Source: Mycolicibacter minnesotensis (GTDB taxonomy: Bacteria > Actinomycetota > Actinomycetes > Mycobacteriales > Mycobacteriaceae). From it: DNA of 64,000 nucleotides. The DNA is taken from positions 806,001-870,000 of the forward strand of contig NZ_AP022589.1 of the NCBI RefSeq assembly GCF_010731755.1. Reading direction: 5' to 3'. Of the stretch, positions 9,120 through 18,301 are shown piece after piece. The position numbers and the translations under genes are program-made. Every line of letters begins with the position of its first letter. Position 1 is the first letter of the stretch. The notes below the pieces were generated by a model, which ran no database searches, was not told where the DNA came from, and saw only the letters and a program-made list of their open reading frames with translations.

Positions 9120-10501
9120 GCGCCGAGGAAGTTGAGGATCTCAAAGACCACCCCACCCATCTCCAGCATCGGCGCAAGCGAGATCAACGGCTCACCGTTG
9201 AACACCGCGTCCGGGCCCAGCCAATCGGCGACGTTCAGCGATACCGCCAGCTCGTTCCACGCGTCGAGCAGGAAGGCGTCCACGTCATTGGTGACGCGGT
9301 AGCCGGTCAGCAGTGCATCAACGAACGAATCCGACAGCGGACTCAGCCCGCCGAAACCCAGAAGGTCATTGACCGGGTCGACGAAACTGTGCACCGCGGC
9401 GTACTGCAGACCGGCAAGCATCTGCAGCGGGTCCATGCGCATGAGGAAACCGGCCACCGCCGACCCGTCGGCCAACTCGCCGCTGGAGTTGACCGCCCAG
9501 GGCCCTACGGCGTCCGTTCCGTTGACGCCGACAAACGGGTTGCCCGGATTGCCGTAACCCCAGTCGATCACCAGTTTGAGCATCGGGGCGAGCGCGTCGC
9601 CGATCACCTTGCCTACGTCACCGAGCTGGTAGACCGGCCACAGCAGCGGCAGCTGCTGAGGAATCACGTAGAAGTCGGTGTCACCGATCGTGCCCAGGTT
9701 GATGGTGTCGGCGAGGTTGTCGAAGTCGATGTAGGAAAAGTGCACGGTCGCGGTGCCGACCAGTGCATTGAGCATCGCCAGCAGGTTGAGCGGATCCTGC
9801 GGGAAGTTGGCCAGGCCGTCGTATTCACCGGTGTAGATGGTGGTGTCGAACCCGCTGGTCGGCGTCGGCCCGATGCTCAACGGGATGCCCAAGAAGGGCA
9901 GGGTGACCGGCTGATCGCTCAACACTGGATAGGCGGGAAAGCGGGTCAGGACTCCGCCGAGCGGGTTGCTGGGATTGCCGATCAGGACGAAGTCCAGGTT
10001 GTCCGGGTCGTACGCGCCGCCCGGCGGGTTGGCCAGCAGGTCGATCATCAACTGAGTGGAGACGGTGGCGCTCTGCGAGTAGCCGAACACCGTGACGCCT
10101 GAGCCGTTTTCCAGTTGCGGTACCACCGCGGCCTGCAGGATCTCGGTGCCGCGGGCGATCGATTCGGCGAAGGTCAGATTGGGGTTCGGCGGGGGCAGAC
10201 AGACCAGCGGACAGAACTGGTTAGGGGTGACCAGCCCAGCGAAATCGTAGGAGGGAAAAGTCGGCTGGCCTGGGAACCAGGGTGTCGCGGGCTGGAGGAA
10301 CAGGTCCAACACGGCGTCCATGTAGCCGCCGACCGACGGGTCGGGAATGCTGGTCGGCCCCATGATCCAGCCGTCGTCGGCTAACAGCGCTACGTCGCGC
10401 TGCTGCTGCAACCCGGTCGATGCCACGTCCGGCCCGCAGGTTGCCGCCAGGACCGCGGCCGCCGCCATCAGAACCGCCCCCTGCGGCCGCCGTGTGAGCA
10501 C
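9116..10501 (-). CDS. Secreted PE-PPE-domain serine hydrolase, copy 1
   Basis: 461 residues, GTG start. An N-terminal basic-hydrophobic stretch ([20 protein letters not shown]) looks like a Sec signal peptide. The PE-PPE alpha/beta-hydrolase domain follows, with the nucleophile elbow [11 protein letters not shown] (GxSxS) near residues 138-148, a conserved YDG aspartate and TVH histidine region near 220-260, and a CPLVC pair before the elbow. There is no PE or PPE N-terminal domain. A C-terminal region of about 130 residues is shared with the next two genes. The start is 3 nt after the stop of copy 2, and the stop overlaps upp. Esterase or lipase activity is inferred from the family. Confidence 0.82.
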   Translation of the reverse strand: MLTRRPQGAVLMAAAAVLAATCGPDVASTGLQQQRDVALLADDGWIMGPTSIPDPSVGGYMDAVLDLFLQPATPWFPGQPTFPSYDFAGLVTPNQFCPLVCLPPPNPNLTFAESIARGTEILQAAVVPQLENGSGVTVFGYSQSATVSTQLMIDLLANPPGGAYDPDNLDFVLIGNPSNPLGGVLTRFPAYPVLSDQPVTLPFLGIPLSIGPTPTSGFDTTIYTGEYDGLANFPQDPLNLLAMLNALVGTATVHFSYIDFDNLADTINLGTIGDTDFYVIPQQLPLLWPVYQLGDVGKVIGDALAPMLKLVIDWGYGNPGNPFVGVNGTDAVGPWAVNSSGELADGSAVAGFLMRMDPLQMLAGLQYAAVHSFVDPVNDLLGFGGLSPLSDSFVDALLTGYRVTNDVDAFLLDAWNELAVSLNVADWLGPDAVFNGEPLISLAPMLEMGGVVFEILNFLGA

Positions 10502-10504
10502 GGA

Positions 10505-11926
10505 TCAGAGGTCGATGCCGAGGTAGTTGAGCAGGCTGAAACCCACGCCGACCAGGTCCAGCACCGGCTGACCGGAGATCAGCGGCGCCCCGTTGAAGAT
10601 GGCGTCGGGGCCCAGCACGTCCAGGACGTTCCATTCGGTGGCCAGATCTTGCCACCCGTTGAGCAGCATCTGGTCCAGGTCAATCGTGAAGTTGTAGCCA
10701 GTGAGCAGTGCATCGACGACTGCCTGCGACAGCGGAGCCAGACCGGCGAAGTCCAGCAGGTTGTTGACGGTGTTGCTAAAGCTCTGCACACCGGCGTACT
10801 GCATGCCGGCCATCATCTGCAGCGGGTCCATCCGCAACAGGAATCCTGCGACTCCGGTGTCCTCGGACAGTTGGCCGGTGGCGGTGACCGCCCAGGATCC
10901 GGCCGCGCCGATCGGGTCCACACCGTTCACGGTGATGCCGGCGTCGGGGGCACCGGGGTTGCCGTAGCCCCAGTCGATGGCCATCTTCAGAATGGGCGCC
11001 AGCGCGTCACCGACGAGCTTGCCCACATCCCCCAGCGCATACAGGGGTCCCAGGATCGGCAGGTGAGCGGTGGGCAGCATGTAGAAGTCGTTCGAGCCGA
11101 TCGAGCCGAGCTCGATGACGTTGGCGAGATTGTCGTTGAAGTAGGCGTTGTGTACCGCCGGTATTCCCATCAGCGCGTTGATGACAGCCAGCAGGTTGAG
11201 CGGGTTCTGCGGGAAGTTGGACCACCCGTCGTATTCGGTGCTGTAGATACTGGCCGCGAAATCGGTCGGACCCGAGCCGATGCCCACCGGGATGTTCAGG
11301 AACGGGATGTGCTGCATGTTCCCATCGAGCCCGTCTGCGAAGTGCAGCCGGCTCAGGATGCCGCCGATCGGACTGTTGGGGTCTCCGATCAGCACGAAGT
11401 GCAGGTTCAGCGGGTCGTAGTCGCCACCGGGCGCGTTGGCCAGCAGGTTCTGCATGGCCAGCGTGGAGACGACGGCACTCTGCGAGAAGCCGAACACGGT
11501 GACGTTCTCACCGGCCTCCAGCTGCGGGCGGATGGCGCCTTCGAGGTTGGCGGCGCCCTGGGCCAGCGAATCGGCGAAGTTCAGCTGGGGAACGGGCAAG
11601 GGCTGGCAGACGATCGGACAGAACTGTTCGGGGGTGATCAGACCATTGGGCACGTAGCCCGGGTAGGTGGTCTGTCCGGCAAACCAGGGAGTCGCCGGCT
11701 GCAGGTAGAAGTCCCGCACCGCGTTCATGTAGTTGCCCAGGTTCGGGTCCGAGGTGCCGGTGCCGCTCATGATCCAGGCTTCGCCCGCAAGCAGCGCGAC
11801 ATCGCCGATCATCTTCTCGACCCGCGACGCCAACGCCGGACTCAGCAGCGACGACATACCCAGTAGGACGGCGCACAGTGCGGCCAACAGCGTGGCCCCC
11901 AGCGGATGAACTCGCTTAGCTGTCAT
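10505..11926 (-). CDS. Secreted PE-PPE-domain serine hydrolase, copy 2
   Basis: 473 residues with a signal-peptide-like start (HPLGATLLAALCAVLLGMSS). It has the same architecture as copies 1 and 3: a CPIVC pair near residue 98, the nucleophile elbow VFGFSQSAVVS near 140, an EYDG segment near 225, and the shared C-terminal region ending in LLNYLGIDL. The ATG follows GGGAGG at good spacing, nearly the same leader as copy 3. A 17-bp perfect dyad lies 28 bp upstream. It probably heads a transcript copy 2-copy 1-upp. The substrate is unknown; secreted lipid or ester hydrolysis is the family expectation. Confidence 0.82.
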   Translation of the reverse strand: MTAKRVHPLGATLLAALCAVLLGMSSLLSPALASRVEKMIGDVALLAGEAWIMSGTGTSDPNLGNYMNAVRDFYLQPATPWFAGQTTYPGYVPNGLITPEQFCPIVCQPLPVPQLNFADSLAQGAANLEGAIRPQLEAGENVTVFGFSQSAVVSTLAMQNLLANAPGGDYDPLNLHFVLIGDPNSPIGGILSRLHFADGLDGNMQHIPFLNIPVGIGSGPTDFAASIYSTEYDGWSNFPQNPLNLLAVINALMGIPAVHNAYFNDNLANVIELGSIGSNDFYMLPTAHLPILGPLYALGDVGKLVGDALAPILKMAIDWGYGNPGAPDAGITVNGVDPIGAAGSWAVTATGQLSEDTGVAGFLLRMDPLQMMAGMQYAGVQSFSNTVNNLLDFAGLAPLSQAVVDALLTGYNFTIDLDQMLLNGWQDLATEWNVLDVLGPDAIFNGAPLISGQPVLDLVGVGFSLLNYLGIDL

Positions 11927-11953
11927 CGCAGACCTCCCGGGTCGTCTGGAATT

Positions 11954-11970
11954 TGTGATCGGCGATCACA
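11954..11970. promoter_or_regulatory. 17-bp perfect dyad upstream of PE-PPE hydrolase copy 2
   Basis: TGTGATCG, one central G, CGATCACA: 8-bp perfect arms. The site is 28-44 bp upstream of the start codon, within the likely promoter. It resembles a CRP-type half-site pair (TGTGA...TCACA), but the spacing is 7 rather than 6 nt, so a GntR- or CRP-like regulator cannot be told apart. A further GATCACA half-site lies about 20 bp away. Confidence 0.5.
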
Positions 11971-12090
11971 TAGTCCACCTGACAAGATCACATTAATCTA
12001 TTAGGCAGATTTCAGTGTTGACCTTCTTTCAGAAAACACGTGTTGTCAAATCGAAGACAATCGACCTGTCATTTGCTGAACCCCGTCGGG

Positions 12091-13569
12091 TTAGGCGCCG
12101 AAGAGGTTCACGAAGCTGAAGCCCACGCCGATCAGGTCCAGCAGCCCATCACCGGGAATCGCGACCCCACTCATCACCGCGTCGGGGCCCAACAGGTCGC
12201 CCAGGCCCACCGCATCCGCCAGGTCGCTCCAACCGTTGATCAGGAACTGGTCGATCGAGTTGACCAGGTCGTAGCCGGTGATGGTCTGCAAGACGTCGGT
12301 GATGCCCGAGATGACGCTGATGCCCTCGGCGGTCAGCACACCCCCATTGGCCGCCGCCGCGATGTCGGCCCACGGACCGACCAGACTCTGGATCAGCGCG
12401 TTCTGGACACCGGCCAGCATCTGCAGCGGGTCCATCCTGAGAAACAGGCCCATCACGCCGGAGCCGTCATACAGCTCGCCGGTCGGAGTCATCGCCCACG
12501 GTCCGCCGGCCACCCCGAAGGCCTGCTGGTAGGCACTGCCGTTGATGAACTCGCCGGCCGGGATCGGGTGCAGCCCATTGACGGCCGGATCTCCGGCGTT
12601 GCCGTAGCCCCAATTGATGGCCAACCTGGCCCACGGCGAGAAGAAGTCACCGAAGAACTGCCCCGCTGTGCCCCCGTTGAACATGAACTGCAGGATCGGC
12701 AGGTTCTGCGGGATCATGTAGAAATTCGCGTCACCGATGGTGCCGACATCGATGGCACTGGCCAGCTGCTCGGCGCTGTAGTCCGGGTAGTACGGGTGCA
12801 CGGTGAGGATGCCAATCAGGGCGTTGATGACGGCCAGGAGGTTGGTCGGGTCGCGCGGGAAGTTGGCCCAGCCGTCGTACTGGCCGGTGTAGATGTCTGC
12901 TGCGATGTGTTCGGTGGGGGTGGCACCCAGGCTGAGCGGGATGTTGACGAACGGCAGGTGTTGTTCGCCGGGGAACGCAAAACGATCGAGGATGCCACCG
13001 ATCGGGTTGTTCGGGTCCCCGATCAGAACCACGTGCAGGTTGCCTAGCTGGTCGAGGGTCGGATAGCCGTCGGTGCCGGCGTTGGCGATCAACGCGTTCA
13101 TCGCGATGGTGGTGATGGCGGCGCTCTGCGAGTAGCCGAACACCGTCACGTCGTCGCCACCCAACAGCTGCGGCAGTATCGCCTGGTTGAGCAGGTCCAC
13201 CCCGGTGTTCAGCGAGGTTCCGAAATCCATCGCCGGCTGACCCGGAAGGCACACGAACGGGCAGAACTGCTCCGGGGTGGTCAAGCCCTGGAAGGAATAC
13301 TCGGCAAACGTCGGCTGACCGGGGAAATGCGGCGAGGTCGGCTGCAGGTATCCCGCCAGGATCTGGCCGAGGTAGGGGCCCACGGTCGGATCGGGGTTGC
13401 CCGTCCCGTTCATGATCCAGCCCTGCTCGGCCAGTAACCGCCACCGTGCGGCCAGCTGGTCTGAGCCGGGGACCGCCGCCGGTAGCAGCACCGACGTCAG
13501 CCCCAGCACTGCGGCGCACAGAGCTGTCGGCAGCACGGCAGCCGCCGGGCGCAGGCGATCAGTCGTCAT
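12091..13569 (-). CDS. Secreted PE-PPE-domain serine hydrolase, copy 3
   Basis: 492 residues from the ATG at 13569, which follows GGGAGG; the longer frame to 13617 lacks a better start. The signal peptide is followed by the hydrolase domain: a CPFVC pair near residue 110, the elbow [11 protein letters not shown] near 155, YDGWANFPRDP near 250, then the C-terminal domain common to all three copies ending SFVNLFGA. It is separated from copy 2 by 164 nt and is transcribed divergently from satS. Function as a secreted esterase or lipase is inferred. The three genes occupy the position of sapM in M. tuberculosis. Confidence 0.82.
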   Translation of the reverse strand: MTTDRLRPAAAVLPTALCAAVLGLTSVLLPAAVPGSDQLAARWRLLAEQGWIMNGTGNPDPTVGPYLGQILAGYLQPTSPHFPGQPTFAEYSFQGLTTPEQFCPFVCLPGQPAMDFGTSLNTGVDLLNQAILPQLLGGDDVTVFGYSQSAAITTIAMNALIANAGTDGYPTLDQLGNLHVVLIGDPNNPIGGILDRFAFPGEQHLPFVNIPLSLGATPTEHIAADIYTGQYDGWANFPRDPTNLLAVINALIGILTVHPYYPDYSAEQLASAIDVGTIGDANFYMIPQNLPILQFMFNGGTAGQFFGDFFSPWARLAINWGYGNAGDPAVNGLHPIPAGEFINGSAYQQAFGVAGGPWAMTPTGELYDGSGVMGLFLRMDPLQMLAGVQNALIQSLVGPWADIAAAANGGVLTAEGISVISGITDVLQTITGYDLVNSIDQFLINGWSDLADAVGLGDLLGPDAVMSGVAIPGDGLLDLIGVGFSFVNLFGA

Positions 13570-13736
13570 GGCGACCTCCCCGTCGGGGCTCACGCCCCTG
13601 GCGGGAACCCTAGCCACCCCACGGCCCGATCGCCGCAGATTTCGGAGTTCTCCCGTTCGCGATGCGGGTGCCGCCGCGTCGCTCCCGGTGCTGATCCCGG
13701 CGCAATCCCGGCTTCAGGGTCCCCGGCGTGCATCGT

Positions 13737-13742
13737 TATTGT
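13737..13742 (+). promoter_or_regulatory. Leaderless -10 element of satS
   Basis: TATTGT is followed by exactly 7 nt and the satS ATG at 13750, with no Shine-Dalgarno sequence between. The rest of 13570-13736 presumably also carries the divergent promoter of hydrolase copy 3; no clear element was found for it. Confidence 0.5.
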
Positions 13743-13749
13743 TTGCGCC

Positions 13750-15030
13750 ATGGCAGCTGACCTCGTACCGATCCGCCTCACGGTGACCGCCGGCGACCGC
13801 TACACCCTCTGGGCGCCGAGTTGGCGCGACTCCGGTGATGAGTGGCAGGCGTTTCTGGGCAGGGACGAAGACCTCTACGGGTTCTCCACCGTGGCAGACC
13901 TGGTGGCGTTTATACGCATCAACGCCAACAACGACCTGGTCGACCACCCGAGCTGGCCGCAACTCGTCCGGGCCAATGCCCACAAACTCAATCCGGCCAT
14001 CGACGACGAGTACGACCTGATCGCGGTCGAGGAACTGCTGACCGAGAAGCCGACTGCACAGTCCGTTGAGGAACTGGCCGCCGCCTTGGAGATCGTCTCG
14101 GCGATCGGTTCAGTGTGCGACCTGCCTGCGGTAACCAAGTTCTTCAACGGCAACCCCAACCTGGGGTGGTTGGCCGGTGGCGTCGACAACTTCGCCGGCC
14201 GAGCCGGCCGCAAGCGCTGGGAGCTGATCGCCGAGGTCATCGGCCGCAATTGGGGCAATGTGCTGACTGCCGTCGAAGAGATCCTCAGTGTTCCCGACGT
14301 CGATGCCGCCGCCGCGTCGCGGGCCGCCGAGGAGCTGGCCGCAGATGCCCCTGCCGAGCCGGAGCCGACCCCCGCGGAGACCGACGAGGCCGAGAACGCC
14401 GACGATACGGACACCCAGGAAGAAGAGGCGGTCGCCAAGACCGGCGAACGCGCCACGGGCGACCGGGTGATCCTCGGTGGTGACGAAGACTTCTGGACCA
14501 AGGTGGGCATCGACCCGATTCGGATCATCACCGACAACGGCACGTACTTCACCCTGCGTTGCTATCTCGGGGACCAGCCGGTGTTCCTGGGCCGCAACGG
14601 CCGTATCAGCGTCTTCGGTTCCGAGCGAGCCCTGGCCCGCTACCTGGCCGACGAGCACGATCACGACCTGTCGGATCTGAGCACCTACGACGACATCCGG
14701 ACTGCCGCCACCGACGGTTCCCTGTCGATCGACATCACCGATGACAACGTCTACGTGCTCTCCGGCATGACCGACGACCTCACCGACGGGCCGGACGCGG
14801 TGGACCGCGAGCAACTCGACTTGGCCGTCGAATTTCTCCAGGATGTGGGCACCTACGCCGAAGACGGCGTGGTCGCCGAGACCCTGAAGCCCGAGCGTCC
14901 ATTGGGCCGCATGGTCAGCTACGTGCTCGACCGGGAATCGGTCGGCGAACCGCAGCGGCCATTCGCTCCGGCGGTCAAAGAATGGGAACAGCTCGAACAA
15001 TTCGTGCAGTCACGGTTGCGTCGCGAGTAA
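13750..15030 (+). CDS. satS: SatS-type protein-export chaperone (Rv3311-like)
   Basis: 426 residues matching the mycobacterial Rv3311 family from its start (MAADLVPIRLTVTAGDRYTLW). In M. tuberculosis SatS is a cytoplasmic chaperone that stabilises and helps export a subset of SecA2 substrates, including the phosphatase SapM encoded next to it. The protein has an acidic N-terminal domain, a low-complexity Ala/Glu/Pro/Asp-rich linker at about residues 195-235, and a C-terminal domain that partly repeats the N-terminal pattern (DEDLYGFSTVADLVAFI versus RNGRISVFGSERALARYL). No signal peptide. sapM is not adjacent here; three secreted hydrolases are. The family is sure; the client set in this organism is unknown. 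Confidence 0.85.
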   Translation: MAADLVPIRLTVTAGDRYTLWAPSWRDSGDEWQAFLGRDEDLYGFSTVADLVAFIRINANNDLVDHPSWPQLVRANAHKLNPAIDDEYDLIAVEELLTEKPTAQSVEELAAALEIVSAIGSVCDLPAVTKFFNGNPNLGWLAGGVDNFAGRAGRKRWELIAEVIGRNWGNVLTAVEEILSVPDVDAAAASRAAEELAADAPAEPEPTPAETDEAENADDTDTQEEEAVAKTGERATGDRVILGGDEDFWTKVGIDPIRIITDNGTYFTLRCYLGDQPVFLGRNGRISVFGSERALARYLADEHDHDLSDLSTYDDIRTAATDGSLSIDITDDNVYVLSGMTDDLTDGPDAVDREQLDLAVEFLQDVGTYAEDGVVAETLKPERPLGRMVSYVLDRESVGEPQRPFAPAVKEWEQLEQFVQSRLRRE

Positions 15031-15169
15031 CGTTTTGCCGCCCGCCACGTCTCTACGGCGGAGGTGGCGTCTGGCCTGACGCAGCACGACACGCCCCGTA
15101 CTGCGGAAATTCATTCCGAATTGCGGCGATCATTTGCCCATTTCACTGTTCACTCGTCATATTCACGAC

Positions 15170-15175
15170 TAACAT
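15170..15175 (+). promoter_or_regulatory. Possible -10 element for the LGFP lipoprotein gene
   Basis: TAACAT lies about 68 bp before the start codon. It is followed by a small hairpin (GGCCCG, 8-nt loop, CGGGCC at 15178-15197) that would sit at the 5' end of the transcript. The remaining 15031-15169 holds nothing recognisable. Confidence 0.3.
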
Positions 15176-15242
15176 CTGGCCCGGTAACACTCGGGCCGAG
15201 CCGTGCGGTTTGCGGGGGCCTTCCAATTCGAAAGGACTACAC

Positions 15243-15839
15243 ATGCGCAAGGCAACGCAGCGGGCCGCAGCAGTATCCGCAGCAGTTTTGGGAGTCGCGC
15301 TGATCGGCACGGGTTGCAGCAGCAGCACCAAGGACAAAACCAACGAGGCCCTCAGCTCGGCCAGCTCCGCCGCATCCGCGGCAAGCTCGGCCGCGTCGTC
15401 GGCAGGCTCCGCAATCTCCTCTGCGGTCAGCTCCGTGGTCGGCGCCCCTGACGAAGACGGCGCCGGCAGCTCCACCGTGATCACCGGTGCCGACGGCAAG
15501 GAGTACACCGTCTCGGGGCCGATCCTGGCCAAGCTCGACTCTCTGGACGCGGCCGCCAAGCAGGACCTGGGCGAGCCGACCGGCGCCGAGCAGAAGAACC
15601 CTGATGGCGGCATCTACCAGCAGTTCGACGGTGGTGTCATCGTTCACACCACGCGTTCGTACGTGGTGTGGGGCAAGATCCGCGACAAGTGGAATGAGCT
15701 GGGCGGCTCGCAGGGCAAGCTCGGCTACCCCACCAGCGACGAGACCACCAACGCTGACGGGTCCAAGCAGACCACCTTCGAACACGGCGTCATCACCTGG
15801 AAGACCGGCGACGCCGAGGCCACCGTCACCGAACACTGA
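15243..15839 (+). CDS. LGFP-repeat lipoprotein
   Basis: 198 residues. The signal peptide ends in a lipobox-like LIGTGC with Cys25 as the likely lipidation site, so the product is probably anchored in the cell envelope. A 30-residue Ser/Ala tract (about residues 37-67) with small-residue spacing follows, then a C-terminal part containing LGFP-type repeats (GGSQGKLGYPTSDE near residues 158-171). LGFP repeats are associated with binding of envelope proteins to the mycolyl-arabinogalactan wall. The ATG has an upstream GAAAGGA. It ends just before a strong terminator. Exact function unknown. Confidence 0.75.
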   Translation: MRKATQRAAAVSAAVLGVALIGTGCSSSTKDKTNEALSSASSAASAASSAASSAGSAISSAVSSVVGAPDEDGAGSSTVITGADGKEYTVSGPILAKLDSLDAAAKQDLGEPTGAEQKNPDGGIYQQFDGGVIVHTTRSYVVWGKIRDKWNELGGSQGKLGYPTSDETTNADGSKQTTFEHGVITWKTGDAEATVTEH

Positions 15840-15851
15840 TCCGCGATCGAG

Positions 15852-15883
15852 GGCCGGGCAATCGCCAACGCGATTGCCCGGCC
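15852..15883. terminator. Strong bidirectional terminator hairpin
   Basis: A 14-bp perfect stem (GGCCGGGCAATCGC / GCGATTGCCCGGCC) with a CAAC loop lies between the convergent lipoprotein and add genes. There is no long T-run, as is usual in mycobacteria. Confidence 0.8.
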
Positions 15884-15906
15884 TTCGGCGTTCTGTCGGG
15901 ACCGAA

Positions 15907-16995
15907 TCAGTCCATCAACGCCGCGTATCGCGGCTTGATCACTTCTTCGATGATCGCCACCCGCTGGTCGAACGGGATGAATGCCGACTTCATCGCGTTG
16001 ACCGTGAACCGCTGCAGATCGACCCATCCGTAGCCGAACGTCTCGGCCAACACCAGCATCTCCTTGCTCATCGTCGTGTCACTCATCAGCCGGTTGTCGG
16101 TGTTGACCGTCACCCGAAGCCGGGCGCGGGCCAACAGGTCGAAGGGGTGTTCCGCGATGCTGCCAACTGCGCCGGTCTGCACATTGGAACTCGGGCACAA
16201 CTCGAGGGGGACCCTCTTGTCCCGGACGATCGCCGCCAGGCGACCCAGCCGCACCGCGCCGGTGTCGTCGACGGTGATGTCGTCGGTGATCCGCACCCCG
16301 TGCCCTAGTCGATCGGCGCCACAGAACGCGATGGCCTCGTGGATCGACGGCAGGCCGAACGCCTCGCCTGCGTGGATGGTGAATCGGGCGTTGTGGTCGC
16401 GCATGTACTCGAAGGCGTCCAGGTGCCGGGTCGGCGGATGGCCCGCCTCGGCACCGGCGATGTCGAAGCCGACCACGCCCTTGTCGCGGAACCGGATGGC
16501 CAGCTCGGCGATCTCGCGTGACAGCGCCGCGTGGCGCATCGCGGTGACCAGGCAGCGCACCGTGATATCGCGGCCGGCCGCCGCGGCATCGCGCTCGCCG
16601 TCGGCGAACCCGGCCAGCACCGCGTCGGTCACCTCGTCGAAGGACAACCCGCCTTCGATGTGCAGTTCCGGCGCAAAGCGCACCTCCGCGTAAACCACCG
16701 CGTCGGCGACCAGGTCTTCGACGCATTCCCGGGCGACGCGGTAGAGGGCATCGGCGGTCTGCATCACGGCCACGGTATGGCTGAACGGCTCCAAATAGCG
16801 CTCCAGTGAGCCGCTGTGGGAACGCGTCCGGAACCACAGCGCCAGCTCGTCGGGGTCGGTCGCCGGGAGATCGTCGTATCCGACCTGTGCGGCGATGTCG
16901 ACGACCGTGGCCGGGCGCAGGCCGCCGTCGAGGTGATCGTGCAGCAGCGCCTTGGGGACTCCCTGGATGGTCTCCAGGTTGACGGGTGTGCTCAT
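15907..16995 (-). CDS. add: Adenosine deaminase
   Basis: Zinc-dependent deamination of (deoxy)adenosine to (deoxy)inosine, cytosolic. The 362-residue product shows the metal-binding LHDHLDGG near residue 17, the catalytic HAGE near 206, a GHG at the strand preceding the third zinc histidine region, CPSSN near 280, and NTDN near 303 where many family members have TDD. It is the last gene of the operon cdd-deoA-add; only 7 nt separate it from deoA. The grouping places adenosine and pyrimidine nucleoside salvage under one transcript. Confidence 0.94.
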   Translation of the reverse strand: MSTPVNLETIQGVPKALLHDHLDGGLRPATVVDIAAQVGYDDLPATDPDELALWFRTRSHSGSLERYLEPFSHTVAVMQTADALYRVARECVEDLVADAVVYAEVRFAPELHIEGGLSFDEVTDAVLAGFADGERDAAAAGRDITVRCLVTAMRHAALSREIAELAIRFRDKGVVGFDIAGAEAGHPPTRHLDAFEYMRDHNARFTIHAGEAFGLPSIHEAIAFCGADRLGHGVRITDDITVDDTGAVRLGRLAAIVRDKRVPLELCPSSNVQTGAVGSIAEHPFDLLARARLRVTVNTDNRLMSDTTMSKEMLVLAETFGYGWVDLQRFTVNAMKSAFIPFDQRVAIIEEVIKPRYAALMD

Positions 16996-17002
16996 GGCTT
17001 CA

Positions 17003-18301
17003 TCATGGGGTCGCCTCGATGATCAGGGGATGCGGCTGGGGCGGTGTGTCGCCGACACCGGCGATCCGGTAGCCGCCGTCGAGTTCGGCGTGGGCCGGTC
17101 CGATCCGCTCAGCGGTGTCGGTATAGAGGGTGAACAGGGCTTGCCCGGCGGTCACCGGCTCGCCGGGGCGACGGTGAATCCGCACCCCGGCCCCGTGCTG
17201 CACCCGCTCCCCTGGTCTGGATCGGCCCGCGCCCAACCGCCACGCCGCCTGGGCCACTGCCATCGCGTCGATGTGCCCCATGACGCCGCCCCGATCCGCG
17301 GTCACGGTCTCGGTACACGCTCCCACCGGCAGCGGCACACTCAGATCTCCGCCCTGGGCGGCGACCATCGCTGCGAATCGGTCCATCGCGGTACCGTCGC
17401 GCAGGCTCTGGGCGGGGTCGACGTCGTGGATTCCGGCCAGGTCCAGCATCTCCTGGGCCAGCCGCACCGTCAGCTCCACGACATCGGCGGGCCCACCGCC
17501 GGCCAGCACCTCCAGGGCCTCGGCGACCTCGATGGCGTTGCCGACCGTGTTTCCCAGCGGCGAGCTCATGTCGGTGATCAGGGCGCGGGTGGGCACGCCG
17601 TGCGCGGCGCCCAGGCCGACCATCCGCCGGGCCAGCTCGCGCGCGTCGTCAAGGTCCTTCATGAATGCCCCCGACCCGACCTTGACGTCGAGGACCAGCG
17701 CGTCCGTCCCCTCGGCGAGTTTCTTGCTCATCACCGAGGCGGCGACCAGGGGCAGCGACTCGACGGTGCCGGTGATGTCGCGCAGAGCGTAGAGCTTGAC
17801 GTCCGCGGGCGCGAGCTGACCTGCGGAAAAGATCGCGGCGCCGACTTCGGTCAGCTGATCACGCACCCGGGCTCCCGACAGCGCCGGGGTGAATCCGCTG
17901 ATCGACTCCATCTTGTCCAGAGTGCCGCCGGTGTGGCCCAGACCCCGACCCGAAGCGCTCGGGACAGCCGCCCCGCACGCTGCGACCACGCCGACCAGCG
18001 GCAGCGTGATCTTGTCGCCGACCCCGCCCGTGGAGTGCTTGCCCACCGTCGGTCGCGGTACCGCGGAGAAGTCCAGCCGCTCCCCTGACGCCATCACCGC
18101 CTGGGTCCAGCGGGCGGTCTCGTGGGTGTCCATGCCGCGCAGGTAGATCGCCATCAGCAGCGCCGACATCTGCTCCTCGGCCACCCGCCCAGCCAGGTAG
18201 CCATCGATCAGCCAGTCGATACCGGCGTCGGGCAGCCGGTGGCCATCACGCTTGATGGCGATCAACGTCGGGGCGTCGAAGGCCGCCGGAGCGGCCCTCA
18301 T
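17003..18301 (-). CDS. deoA: Thymidine phosphorylase
   Basis: Reversible phosphorolysis of thymidine/deoxyuridine to base and 2-deoxyribose 1-phosphate. 432 residues. Recognisable segments are the phosphate-binding [15 protein letters not shown] near residue 83, [15 protein letters not shown] near 117, and [25 protein letters not shown] near 185-209 (the family signature region). The ATG at 18301 overlaps the TGA of cdd, so the longer frame to 18424 is rejected. Middle gene of cdd-deoA-add. Confidence 0.95.
   Translation of the reverse strand: MRAAPAAFDAPTLIAIKRDGHRLPDAGIDWLIDGYLAGRVAEEQMSALLMAIYLRGMDTHETARWTQAVMASGERLDFSAVPRPTVGKHSTGGVGDKITLPLVGVVAACGAAVPSASGRGLGHTGGTLDKMESISGFTPALSGARVRDQLTEVGAAIFSAGQLAPADVKLYALRDITGTVESLPLVAASVMSKKLAEGTDALVLDVKVGSGAFMKDLDDARELARRMVGLGAAHGVPTRALITDMSSPLGNTVGNAIEVAEALEVLAGGGPADVVELTVRLAQEMLDLAGIHDVDPAQSLRDGTAMDRFAAMVAAQGGDLSVPLPVGACTETVTADRGGVMGHIDAMAVAQAAWRLGAGRSRPGERVQHGAGVRIHRRPGEPVTAGQALFTLYTDTAERIGPAHAELDGGYRIAGVGDTPPQPHPLIIEATP

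Noticed and set aside
15243..15839. Identification as the pilin gene mtp found near add in M. tuberculosis
   Set aside because: The product is a longer LGFP-repeat lipoprotein with no pilin-like composition.
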